The notes beneath the pieces are model-generated. The model did no database searches and was not told the origin of the DNA. It worked only from the letters and a program-made list of their open reading frames with translations. From Microlunatus antarcticus (GTDB lineage Bacteria > Actinomycetota > Actinomycetes > Propionibacteriales > Propionibacteriaceae): a stretch of 64,000 bases of DNA. Position 1 is the first letter of the stretch. Each line of letters opens with the position of its first letter. The DNA lies in assembly GCF_014193425.1 (NCBI RefSeq), contig NZ_JACHZG010000001.1:682001-746000 (forward strand), written 5' to 3'. The position numbers and the translations under genes were made by a program. Positions 52,032 through 61,700 of the stretch are shown piece by piece.

Positions 52032-53280
52032 CAGCAATCTCCTCCGCTATTTGCAAGTCAGCAGCATGCCCGGTCAAGCGGCCAGCGAAAGCGGCTTGGA
52101 GCACGGCTTGCCGCAGACTTCGACACTTATTGCCAACCGCATTGGCTTCGCCGACCATGCGTTCCCGTGCGACCGATAGCTGCTGCAGGTGCGAGGCTGC
52201 TGATCTTTGTTGCTCAATGTTCGGTTGTGGAATCTCGATCAGCCGCAGTTTCTCCTGCGGCAGGTGCTTGATGGTCGTGCCAGTCAGGAGTCGGTCGGCG
52301 CGGCCTGACTTGATGGTCTCCTCTATCATCCAGGCGACGTAGCTCGGCACCATGGCGCTCGCGTCGTTAACGCGGACTCGATGAATTGCCTTCTAAAATG
52401 CTATCTGCTTAGAACCGCCATCCCAAACTGCGCATCGACCCGGCTCGCCCCCTTCGCACACCAAGATGTCCCCGTCAACAATTCGCAGGCGGTCCGTCTC
52501 TGCAGGCGTGAGTTGTACCGACTTGACGTCACTTAGGTCGAAGCTCCGCCACCGAACATTGATGTTTCGGAGATAAGGGGTAGCGATACCGTTAGCCCGT
52601 TTAGCATCTAGCATCTTTCCGAGGGTCGTTTGGCACACATCCCCGAGGCGGACTTCCGGGACGGCTGTCTCCAGGAAAGCTCGCCTGACGCGGCGCATTG
52701 CGCTGAGGTCCAAGTTTCGCGCTTTTGCCGCGGCGGTGGCGATTTCTTGCATCGCGCCGTCAAGGCGGGAGAGGTGGTTTCCGAGGATATCGACGATTCG
52801 CCGCTGCTCATCAAGTGCAGGAACAGGCACCATCAGGCTGCCAACCCGCCTCTTGGATATCTGGGGAAGAATCGAGCCGTCGGCCAGAGATGACAACTCG
52901 ATAGACTCGAACCAGAGTCGGAGGTACTCCGGCTCTACCTCCGACGACGCAACCACGCCCATGCAGTTGAGGTCGATGACCCCATCCACTGCGAGTGTCC
53001 TCTTCTTGTTCGTTGCGATCGCTCCGCCTGCCTTGGGGAATATAAGAGTTCCCGCCGGCAGGGGCGTGGCACCTAGAAGGCTTAGCTCATCTGGTGCCAG
53101 ATGAGTCCTCGCCCGTGTGATTCGAACAGTGGCGCCGTTCATGTCGCCGACCTTGAAGAACGGAATCGTTCGATCGTGACGTGGGTGTTCCTTGAGGTGA
53201 TGATCCAAGTGACGGGGGGTTCGTCCTGGTACCACTCTGGCTATCTCGCCGAGCGGGCGAAGGTTGGCATCGTGGGTCAC
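52024..53280 (-). pseudogene. hsdS: Type I specificity subunit HsdS with one internal TAG
   Basis: A 418-codon hsdS reading frame broken only by TAG at 52393-52395. The first 295 residues hold target-recognition domain 1 ('GEIARVVPGRTPRHLDHHLK') and the central coiled spacer ('PALDEQRRIVDILGNHLSRL'). After the stop the frame continues with 'HRVRVND' and 'IEIPQPNIEQQRSAASHLQQ' as in intact HsdS. The sequence around the stop suggests CAG (Gln) changed to TAG. The 295-aa product might act as a half-subunit, or the gene may be dead. GTG start overlaps the hsdR stop (GTGA). Confidence 0.85.
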
Positions 53281-56033
53281 GCAGTAAGATCCCGATTCAG
53301 TTCATTGATCAACGACACGGCTTGTTGGCCGAGGTCGCGAAGCGCCCCGTCTACGCCGCCGCGTTCGCTAAAGGGTGCTCCATCGAGGTCGTCAGTCGTT
53401 ATGCCTGCTGAAGCGGCAACCACCTCGACCATACGGTCAAGCCACCACCGCTGCTGATGATCGAAGGTCGTGCCGGCCTGCTTCTGTTGTGCCAACCACG
53501 AGGCGTAGCGCTGCCGGATCCGGTCGGCGTAGGGCACTAGCTCGCCGTCAGTGCCGAGCGTGAAGCGAAGCAGCGACACTAGATCAGTGAGGGTGTGTCG
53601 GTCGCTGTGTCGTACGCGTCCGACCTCGACTGCGGCGTAAGCAGCCCAGATGAGGTCGGGAGTCCAGCTCCGCGGTGGCCGACTGATGCGGTCGGCGAGC
53701 TCTTGGATGTCAGCGAAGGAGATGCGTCGTTCATTGGCCTCGCCGAGGAGCTGAATGGCCGTGATCTCGTCGCGGTGTTCAAGCAAGTACTGCGTCCAGG
53801 ACTCCACGATCGACCTGGCGCGCTGGGTATCGACGACACCGTGGGCATCGAGAAGCACGTCAACGCTTACTTCATCGATGACCTTGTCGTGCGCGGTGCG
53901 CAGTTCAAGGATGCGCAGACGCAGGTCGGGGTTGGCGGCCAGCGGCTCGATTGCGCGATCAAGCAAGTTCTGAACAGCGGCTTGGGGGTCGGCCGCGCCT
54001 TCGGCGGCCTTGGCCTGGGTGTCAGGGTCGACGGCGTCAACCAAGCCGCGGACTACGTCGCGCACCGGCTGACCGGCCACGACGTCGAGCTCGGCCCGCT
54101 CGGCCGGCGTGAGTTGCAGCTCCAGCGCCGCTAGACGGGACGCGAGGGTGGCGGTCTCGGCTTCGGTGATCGTTAGTGCTGCGGCTCTGGTGAGCAGCTG
54201 CTTGAGGGAAGCGCCCTTGTCTCGGTTAAGGGGTGGGTCGACAAAGTCGTGATCGGTGACCCCTACGGCGTCGACGATGACGAAGCGGGTCTTCGCGGTG
54301 GCGTCGGGGGTGACGGCCTGGAAGTCGGAAGGGTCGATGGTGCGGGCACCGCGGCCTTTCATCTGCTCGAAGTACTGCGCTGAGCGCACGTCGCGCATAA
54401 AAAACACGCACTCCAGCGGCTTGACGTCGGTGCCGGTGGCGATCATGTCCACTGTGACGGCAACGCGCAGGGAGGCGGAGGTGCGGAAGCGTTGCAGGTG
54501 GCCCTTGGGATCCTTGGCGACGTAAGTGATCTTCGCTGCGAAGTCGTTGCCCTTGCCGAAGACCTCTCTGATGGTGGTGACGACCTCCTCGGCGTGGGCG
54601 TCGTCCTTGCAGAAGATCAGTGTCTTGGGCACGGTTGAGCGGCCCGGGAAGATCTCGGTGTAGAGCCGGTCGCGGAAGGTCTCTAGCACCAAGCGGATCT
54701 GGGATGTAGAGGTCACGGCCCGGTCCAGCTGCTTGCTCGTGTACTCCAGGTCCTCGTCGAGTTCGACGAGCTTCTGCACTCGGGTGCGCCTGTCCACGGT
54801 GGGCACCACGGTCCCAGCTTCGATGCGGGAGCCGCCTTGGCTGATCTCAGTGGCGATCTTGTACAGGTCGAAGTCGACGTTGACCCCGTCCGCCACGGAC
54901 TGGGGGTAGGTGTACTCGCTGACGAGGTTTTGGCGGAAGAAGCCGAACGTCTGCTTGCCTGGCGTGGCGGTGAGGCCGGCCACGTGGGCGTCGAAGTACT
55001 CCAGCACCGAGCGCCACACCCCGTAGATGGAGCGGTGGGCTTCGTCCACAATGACAAGGTCGAAAGCCTCCGGCGGTAGAGAGGCGCTGTATGCGACGGT
55101 GACCGGGGCTTTGGGAACGTAGGAGTCCAGATCTGGATCGTCGGAGTCACTGACGCCCTCACCGCGCAGGGCCATGAAGACCCGCTGGATGGTGGAGATG
55201 ACAACGTGAGTGCTGCCGAGGGCGCCAGCGCTGGTCAACTTGTCGACGTTATAGATCTCGGTAAAGCGCCGGCCGTCATCCGAGGTGCGGTAGTTCTGGA
55301 ACTCCGCCAAAGTTTGGTCAGCGAGGTTGTTGCGGTCGACCAGGAACAGGACGCGGTGGAATCCGCCGTGCTTGAGCAGGCGGTAGGCCGCCGTGACTGC
55401 AGTGAAGGTTTTGCCGGCGCCGGTCGCCATCTGCACGAGTGACCGGTCGAAGCGTTGCTCAGCAAGCGAGTTCTCAATCCCGTTGATGGCGGTGATCTGC
55501 GCCGGACGCAGTGGGGCGACGTCGAGCTCCGGCATGTGCTGCACCTTGGCCCGCCACGTGGGGCGCTCCAGGTCGGCTTCAGCCTCACGTAGCGCTCGCG
55601 CCAGGGTGGCAGGCGCGGGGAAGGCGAAGATGCGGCGCGCTCTTGGCGTCGGGTCGTACCCGTTCGTGAAGTGTGTCTCCGAGCCGCTGGCCTCAAACAC
55701 GAAGGGCAGTCGTCCCTCGACGGTGAGGGACTTGAGGCGTACCTCGGCAGGCAGGCCCTGGGCGTACATGGCCGACTGCCACTCGACGCCTGACAGCGTC
55801 GTGCCCTCGGGCTTCGCCTCGATCACACCCACAGCTCGCTTATCGACGTAGAGCAGGTAGTCGGCTCGGCCGTGACCCTTCGTCATGATCGTCTCGCGAA
55901 CCGCGACCCCAGGTCCGGCGAAGAGGTTCATTGCCGCTCGGTCCTGCACAGACCATCCTGCCGCCGAGAGCTGGCCGTCGATCAGAACGCGGGCACGCTG
56001 TTCGGCGGCGAGTGGCAAGGATGTCTCAGGCAT
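53277..56033 (-). CDS. hsdR: Type I restriction enzyme R subunit HsdR
   Basis: A 918-aa ATP-dependent translocase/nuclease. The PD-(D/E)xK nuclease core is at the N-terminus ('GRADYLLYVDKRAVGVIEAK'), Walker A is 'MATGAGKTFT', motif II is 'DEAH' with 'GLTATPGKQTFGFF', and helicase motif VI is present ('MKGRGART'). It moves DNA past the bound complex and cuts at a distance. ATG 56033 is chosen because the nuclease domain begins about 50 residues later. It is the first gene of the operon R-S-M-nuclease, with 420 bp of non-coding DNA upstream. Confidence 0.93.
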   Translation of the reverse strand: MPETSLPLAAEQRARVLIDGQLSAAGWSVQDRAAMNLFAGPGVAVRETIMTKGHGRADYLLYVDKRAVGVIEAKPEGTTLSGVEWQSAMYAQGLPAEVRLKSLTVEGRLPFVFEASGSETHFTNGYDPTPRARRIFAFPAPATLARALREAEADLERPTWRAKVQHMPELDVAPLRPAQITAINGIENSLAEQRFDRSLVQMATGAGKTFTAVTAAYRLLKHGGFHRVLFLVDRNNLADQTLAEFQNYRTSDDGRRFTEIYNVDKLTSAGALGSTHVVISTIQRVFMALRGEGVSDSDDPDLDSYVPKAPVTVAYSASLPPEAFDLVIVDEAHRSIYGVWRSVLEYFDAHVAGLTATPGKQTFGFFRQNLVSEYTYPQSVADGVNVDFDLYKIATEISQGGSRIEAGTVVPTVDRRTRVQKLVELDEDLEYTSKQLDRAVTSTSQIRLVLETFRDRLYTEIFPGRSTVPKTLIFCKDDAHAEEVVTTIREVFGKGNDFAAKITYVAKDPKGHLQRFRTSASLRVAVTVDMIATGTDVKPLECVFFMRDVRSAQYFEQMKGRGARTIDPSDFQAVTPDATAKTRFVIVDAVGVTDHDFVDPPLNRDKGASLKQLLTRAAALTITEAETATLASRLAALELQLTPAERAELDVVAGQPVRDVVRGLVDAVDPDTQAKAAEGAADPQAAVQNLLDRAIEPLAANPDLRLRILELRTAHDKVIDEVSVDVLLDAHGVVDTQRARSIVESWTQYLLEHRDEITAIQLLGEANERRISFADIQELADRISRPPRSWTPDLIWAAYAAVEVGRVRHSDRHTLTDLVSLLRFTLGTDGELVPYADRIRQRYASWLAQQKQAGTTFDHQQRWWLDRMVEVVAASAGITTDDLDGAPFSERGGVDGALRDLGQQAVSLINELNRDLTA

Positions 56034-56453
56034 GGCCAGCCACACGCTACTTGAGGTGTCACTCGCCCACTTGGAAGTCCTTGACCTGGTGTGTGCACGG
56101 GGCGCGCCAGGGCAGCGTGCACCTCCGGCGGCCCAGTTCGACGGGCGAGTCTCGCGTCGCTGAGGATTCGCCAAGGGGCGTGCGTAAACGCGCCGCAAGC
56201 GGCTTGCGCCGGCAGCCGTGACCACTTGGACCGCCAGCGATGAACAGCCGCTTGTTGTCGCCCTGGACAGTAGGACCACGCCGCGTCCGCGCGTATCCCC
56301 TACCACCGTGTGGCGGGTTGATTGATGATGACTTTGTGCGTGATCGGCTCGGGGCCGAGCCAGGAGCGGGTGTGCGGGTAACAAGTGTGCCTACAGCGCG
56401 GAGGCGCTCGGCGTCCTTCGGCAACTCGCGCCGAGGCGAAGGCGACCGACCCG
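56034..56453. other. Gene-free stretch before the RM operon
   Basis: About 420 bp with no supported gene. Short open frames overlap each other in all registers and show no homology I recognise. It presumably holds the divergent promoter for hsdR and whatever once drove the decayed gene to its right. Confidence 0.5.
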
Positions 56454-57063
56454 ATGCGCCGGATCACCATTCTGGTGCCGTCGAACCTGGCCGGTGTCGT
56501 GGCCAGGAGATCGCTCGCCAAGGGTCGTGAGGCTGGACGCTCGGGCGTCGCAGCGCTCGAGATCAGCACCCTCGACCGGCTTGCCGAACGCTGGGCCGCT
56601 CCTCGGATGGACCAACGGCGCCCCCTTGCCCCGTCCCTGCTGGCAGGCGCCTGGCGTACCGCGCTGCGTGACGAACCGGGTCTGTTCGTCGACGTTGCCG
56701 ACCACCCCGCCACGGTCCAGGCGCTGGTTCAGGCTTACCGCTCGTGCGGCACCTCCCGACAGCCACGCTCGGGGAACTGGCGTCCACGGGTGGGCTGACC
56801 CAAGAGGTCGTCCGCCCGCAGACGGTGGTTGCAGGCCGCTTAGATGGCGCCTGGTACGACGAGGTCGACCTGCTCACGGGCGCCACCGGTATCGTCCCGA
56901 GCCTGGATCGTGGCGCCGTGGTGCTCTATCTCCCGCAAGACCTCACCCCGGCGCGGCGGGCATTCGTCGATGCTCTCGCTGCCCACCTGGTTGGTCGACC
57001 GCGAGGCCTGAGCGGCGGCTCTACTCAGCCACCCCGAAGGAGACAGCAGGAGAGGGTGCGTGA
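56454..57063 (+). pseudogene. Decayed RecB/AddB-like PD-(D/E)XK nuclease family fragment
   Basis: The frame starting at ATG 56454 gives 'RRITILVPSNLAGVVARRSL' and 'DVADHPATVQALVQAYRS', the opening of actinobacterial RecB/AddB-type PD-(D/E)XK exonuclease proteins. The homology then jumps frame to 'LPTATLGELASTGGLTQEVV' and 'DGAWYDEVDLLTGAT'. The remainder of this normally ~1000-residue protein, including the nuclease site, is missing. It is a truncated, frameshifted relic. Confidence 0.6.
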
Positions 57064-57093
57064 TGACGTCGACGGCAGAGAATTATCTTCACG

Positions 57094-57781
57094 GTGGCCC
57101 CCTCGCACCTGCCCACCGAGGATCTCGCCGAGCAGGTCGCCCGTCGTGTCAGGCAGAAGCTACCCGATCCCGTGGAGTGGGTGAACCCGACCGGCTACCA
57201 ACAGTACTAGCGCTGTGCGTCATCGACTCGATCCAGTCTCTCGGCACTACGGATCCGTCGAGGCAGTGGTGGGACGGTACCGCGCCGCGCGACCGACGCA
57301 GGCTGACACGGACGGTGCGCCCGAACTACTCAGAACCTTCGACGCTCGAGGCGACACTTCCGCATGGGTGCGCGGCATCGGCAACCGGAACCGGACGTCC
57401 AGCCAGTCTGGCGCGCCGTTGAAGGCGGCCGCCATTCGTCCGGCCGCAGAGCTGCTGGTGGAGCAGGGCGCGCCGACGACCCTCACGCTTCGCGCGTTCG
57501 GCACCGAGCAGCTCGCCTCGTTGAAGGCAGGGTGGCGAGCACTTCCCGGTCAGCGGTCAGGCATCTCCTGGCGTTACTTCCTGATGCTTGCCGGGGTGCC
57601 AGGGGTGAAGGCTGATCGCATGATCTGCCGCCTCGTCCAAGAGGCTAGTGGACGACCCAAGCCCGTGCTGACGCCTTCCTCAGCCGGCCAGGCGGTCAAG
57701 GTGGCTGCCTGTCGCATGAGCGTCCCGGTGATTACGCTCGACCACGCGATCTGGCGCTGGCAGTCCGGGCGAAGTCGGTAG
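57094..57781 (+). pseudogene. Decayed actinobacterial hypothetical protein (HhH-like)
   Basis: Three frames join into one protein of about 229 aa: 'LPTEDLAEQVARRVRQKLPD' and 'PVEWVNPTGYQ', then 'LALCVIDSIQSLG', then 'YGSVEAVVGRYRAAR' to the end. The end holds 'RYFLMLAGVPGVKADRMICR' and 'ITLDHAIWRWQS'. Two one-base shifts near 57205 and 57243 break it. Intact relatives are common actinobacterial hypotheticals; the 'GVPGVKADR' turn resembles a helix-hairpin-helix. From 57215 a 188-aa C-terminal part is still open and might be made. Confidence 0.6.
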
Positions 57782-57911
57782 CTTCCAGATCGCTCGGTCC
57801 TGCGTGGCCTGAGCTCCCTGAGTTGCCGCAGAGGCCCGGGCTTACCTGCGCTGGCGTGAAAGCCGAAGCCTGTGCGCCCACGTGGTGCTGTGGGTGGCGG
57901 CCCGACGGCAT

Positions 57912-58335
57912 TCAGTTCGTCTCGAGCGCCTCAAGGCTCGCGCGGTTCAGGTGCGCCCCGCGCAGCACCCGCTGAATGTTCGCCGGGGACTCCTCGGCGG
58001 GGAGGCCGGTACGCGGGCGCCGTACAGGGCTGCGACGGTCGGCGCACGGCGTTGGGCCTGGACGCAGTGAAGGAGACCGTGCGGCTATTGGCGCGGAGGC
58101 CGGCGACCGCGTCGACGGAGGACGAGGTCAAGGTTCGAGTTCTCGGCCGGGTCGCGGCGGTCGATCAGCCAGACCTCGACGTGGTTCTTGGGCGCGACGC
58201 TAACGGGGGGACCTAGGACGCGCCGAGGCGGCAGAGGGAGACGGCCACGTCGATCTCGGGCAGGAGGTCGTCGAGGGCGCTACCGCCGGTGAGCCACACG
58301 TCGTCATCCCGGCCTTGCCAGAGGCCGGTCCCAAG
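57912..58335 (-). pseudogene. Decayed dual-specificity protein phosphatase
   Basis: Minus-strand pieces read 'GLWQGRDDDVWLTGG', 'LDDLLPEIDVAVSLCRLGA', 'NHVEVWLIDRRDPAENSNLD', and the phosphatase signature 'HCVQAQRRAPTVAALYGAR', in which the CX5R loop is still visible near 58045-58072. Stops and frameshifts fall between them, including a TAG straight after 'CRLGAS'. Intact homologues are tyrosine/dual-specificity phosphatases of actinobacteria. Not functional. Confidence 0.65.
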
Positions 58336-58422
58336 GGGTCATAGCGCCCGAGGCGAGCACTTCTGCGGCGTGCGCGGCCACACCTCCGCGTGACGGGCAA
58401 TGGAGGCGGCGGGCGCGGGTCG

Positions 58423-58785
58423 CTATCCGCGTCCGCTCGGCTCTGGCGCGAAAGGGGCGAGGGCTTCGAGGAACCCGTTCAGGTATTCGACGTCCCCCTG
58501 GTCGAGGGTGTCGGCGGGGATCTCGAAGAGGGGCGCCACGTCGGCCTTCGTCATGAAAGGCGGCAAGAACAAGTTGCTTATGGCGTTCAGCTGCGCTTCT
58601 CGGACACGCCCAGGCTCCTCCGCGGTCGCCACAACTGACAGCAGTCGGATAACGACGCGCTTCTGGAAGTCTGTCATCGACGTCTCCCAGTCGACTGCTG
58701 TCTCCGCTGCCTCTTCGCGGATCTCCGGTGAGTCCGCGACGGCCTGCGCGAGCAACTGGCCCAGGCTCTCACCACTTAAAGACAT
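58423..58785 (-). CDS. Probable immunity protein for the RHS toxin
   Basis: A 120-aa, acidic, mainly helical protein ('LGQLLAQAVADSPEIREEAA', 'FMTKADVAPLFEIPADTLD', 'EYLNGFLEALAPFAPEP'). The ATG at 58785 overlaps the toxin stop (TGATG), so it is made with the toxin. Position, size and acidity fit the cognate immunity protein that blocks the RHS C-terminal toxin in the cell that makes it. No named immunity family was recognised. Confidence 0.7.
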   Translation of the reverse strand: MSLSGESLGQLLAQAVADSPEIREEAAETAVDWETSMTDFQKRVVIRLLSVVATAEEPGRVREAQLNAISNLFLPPFMTKADVAPLFEIPADTLDQGDVEYLNGFLEALAPFAPEPSGRG

Positions 58786-61700
58786 CAGAGTCCCGGATAT
58801 TGCGACGGCCACGGGATGTGCGTGGCGTTTGCGGCGGACGGGTCGTAGTAAGGGCTGTTCGGATTGTGCGACTGGGCATGGTGAAGGTTGCCTGCCTCAT
58901 CTTGATATTGCTTGCCGATCTGGACCCTGTAGGTCTCACCCGACGCGGAGTTTGACCCTGGAGGAGCGGTTCCATCGGGGCCATGAATTCTCATGCGCGC
59001 GGTGACGCCAGACTCGTGCTGCCACTTGAATTCCAGCCCGTACTGTGATCCTGCCCCTGGATGTGGCGTCAGCTCACGAACCTCGGCGTGACCGGGGACG
59101 ACGCTCATCGGGTCAACTCCTCGAAGATCGTATCCTCGAGGGCAGACGTTGTGAACACGGATCCAGGCTTCGTTCGATTGCACATGATAGACGTGCAGCT
59201 CGTCGACGTGGAAGTTGTAGACCGTCGCCCCTTCGCCCGTTGGGCTGACGGCAACCACTGACACCTCGCTGCCCTTGGCGTCGACGAGCGCGTCGCCAGG
59301 CATGAGCTCGCGGACCGGCACCCAACCTTTGCCCTGCACGAAGAACGGGTGCTCTGAAGTCGACACCACGGCCCCGTCGGTGGTCTCGACCCGCCAGGTC
59401 GGGATGTCCTCGTGCACGAAGGTCTCGACGACCTCGCGAGCGTGGGTCTCGCCTGTAGAGGGATCGGCCGCCACGACCTCGTCACCCTTGCGCACGTCCT
59501 CGATGGCCTTCGAGGAGCCGTCCCCCATCAGGACCTGCGTTCCGGCCACGAAGCAGCCGGTGACGGCCTCCTCGGTCCGGTTCAACATGCGGGTCGCACC
59601 CGACTCGAGGTCGCCGACTGCCGCGCCACCACGAACCGGACCGACGCTGGTCACCGCGCCGATCGTGCTGCTCTTCAGCAGGCCAGCGGGCGTGTGCGGA
59701 CCGGGACCCACCATGTAACCGGCACCGTTGCTGACCACGCCTTCGGCGACGTTCGCCACCACCTCCTTGGCCCCGGTGCTCAGCGCTGTCTTCGCCAGCA
59801 GCCCACCGGCGCCGAAGCCGATCGCCCCGGAGGCTCCGGAAACTGCGACCTGACCCCAGTTGACTTCGCCGGTGGTGGCCTTCTGAATGATCGTGTCGGC
59901 CCCCGCCGAGACCAGCATCATGCCCGCAGGGCCCCCGACCCCGGTTGCTATGAGCACTCCGCCGGCGACGACCATCGCGCCGCCGGCCACGTACTCCCAG
60001 TTGTTCTTGAACCACTGCCCGGTCGCGCTTGCCGCTGACTTGAGCATGCCGCCGACACCGTTGCTGTCCCGGTACGTCTGGAGCTCTGCATCGGTGACCG
60101 GACGCAGTCCGGTGGGATCGACACTGTGCAAGGGGTCGTTGCCCGCGAAGGCGTACGGGTTTCCCGTCGTGCCGGACGCCGCGACCGACTCCAACGGATC
60201 GACGGACAGGAAGCCACGAGCGGCCGGGTCGTAGACCCGCGCGCCCATCCACTCCAACCCATCGATCGATACACCGCCAGACGAGCTGATGGCGGCTGCG
60301 CCGAGACCACCCAGCTGCACGCCCGCCGAGCCGCTGGCCCATGGATCGGACCCGACAGAACGAGCAGTACGCCATCCCGGCGCCGTCCAGCCAGCGCCGA
60401 TCCCGGTCACTGGCCCCGCGCTCAGGATGGGGGTGTCACCAGCCAGGACTGGAGCTCCGGCGTAGGCCGCGCTGTCCCAGAAGAATTCTGTCCCGTCCAC
60501 GCTTGCCAGCTCGCCGAGCGCGTCGGCGTGGATCGTGATCCTGCGGACCCTGTCGCCGTCGTGTCGAACGATGCCGGCTAGATAACCCGTCGGGTTCCAC
60601 AGGAAGTCCCGTGCTAACCCGTTGTTCGACTCCGCCCGGACCCGTCGGCCGGCGCCGTCGTAGCTGTAATGGGTACGCGTCCCCTGAGCGTCGAGCGTCG
60701 TCAGCAGCTGACCGGCAGCGTCGTACACGTGCCGAGTCACCTCGGGACCTGCGCCCCGGCCATTGCGTGTTGCGCCGACCTCGTCTTCGATCGTCTCGGT
60801 CAGCAGCCGTCCCGCCGCGTCGTAGGCCCACCGGCCGCTCACCGACCCGATGCCCGCCCGAGTCCGTGACTCCACGGGCTGGCCGGCTCCGTCGTAGGCA
60901 TACTCCGTCACCGAGCGGTTGACGCCGTCACCCTTGGAGACGCGGGAGATGCGGCCATCGCCGTCGCGGTCGATGGTCGTGCGGGTCGAGCCTTCGCCGT
61001 CGGTGATGGTGTGGCCGACGACGAAGCCGTCGCGGTGCTCCCAGGACTGGATTAGCCCACCGGCCAGCGCGGAGATGAGGCGCCCGGCGGCGTCGCGGTC
61101 GAAGGCAGCTCTCCCGAGGGCGCTCGAGTCGATCGAGGTGAGGTTGCCGGCGACGTCGTACGCGTAGGCGGTCGTGGTCCCGTCGGGCGTGACCATCGAG
61201 GTGCGGCGGCCGTCGGCGTCGTACGCCCATTCGACCGATCGGCCGTCGCGGGTGCGGCGGACGAGCTGCCCGCGACGGTTCCACTCGAGCGCGTGCTCGA
61301 CGACGGTGCCGTCCTCGCGGGTGGTGTCGACCGTGCGGACGGTCCGGCGGCGCAGGTCGCGGGTGAGGGCGCTGACGGTGCGGCCGTCGACAGCCATGGT
61401 CGCGGGGCGGCCGGAGGCGTCGTACGTCCAGGTCGTGCGGCGACCGTCTGGTGACTCCTGCCAGACCTGGCGGCCGCTGGCGTCGTAGCCGGCGCGGGTG
61501 GTGCGACCGATGGGGTCGGTCTCGGCGATGCACCGGTTCATGGCGTCGAACTCGCGCAGCGTCACGCCGCCGAGCGGGTTGACGATCTTGGTCGTGCGGC
61601 CGTTGGCGTCGTAGACGTAGGTCGTCTCGCCGCCGTTGCCGTCGATCGCGGCGACGAGCTGCCCGGCCGCGTCGTAGCGGAACCGGCGGGTGCCGCTCTG

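Noticed and set aside
52024-53280. Two separate hsdS genes instead of one interrupted gene
   Set aside because: Both parts share one frame with a single TAG between them, and the second part has no start codon with a ribosome-binding site at its natural boundary.
45926-58780. Search for an integrase, relaxase or phage structural genes in the island
   Set aside because: None could be recognised; only the broken IS3-type orfA remains, so the transfer mechanism cannot be named.
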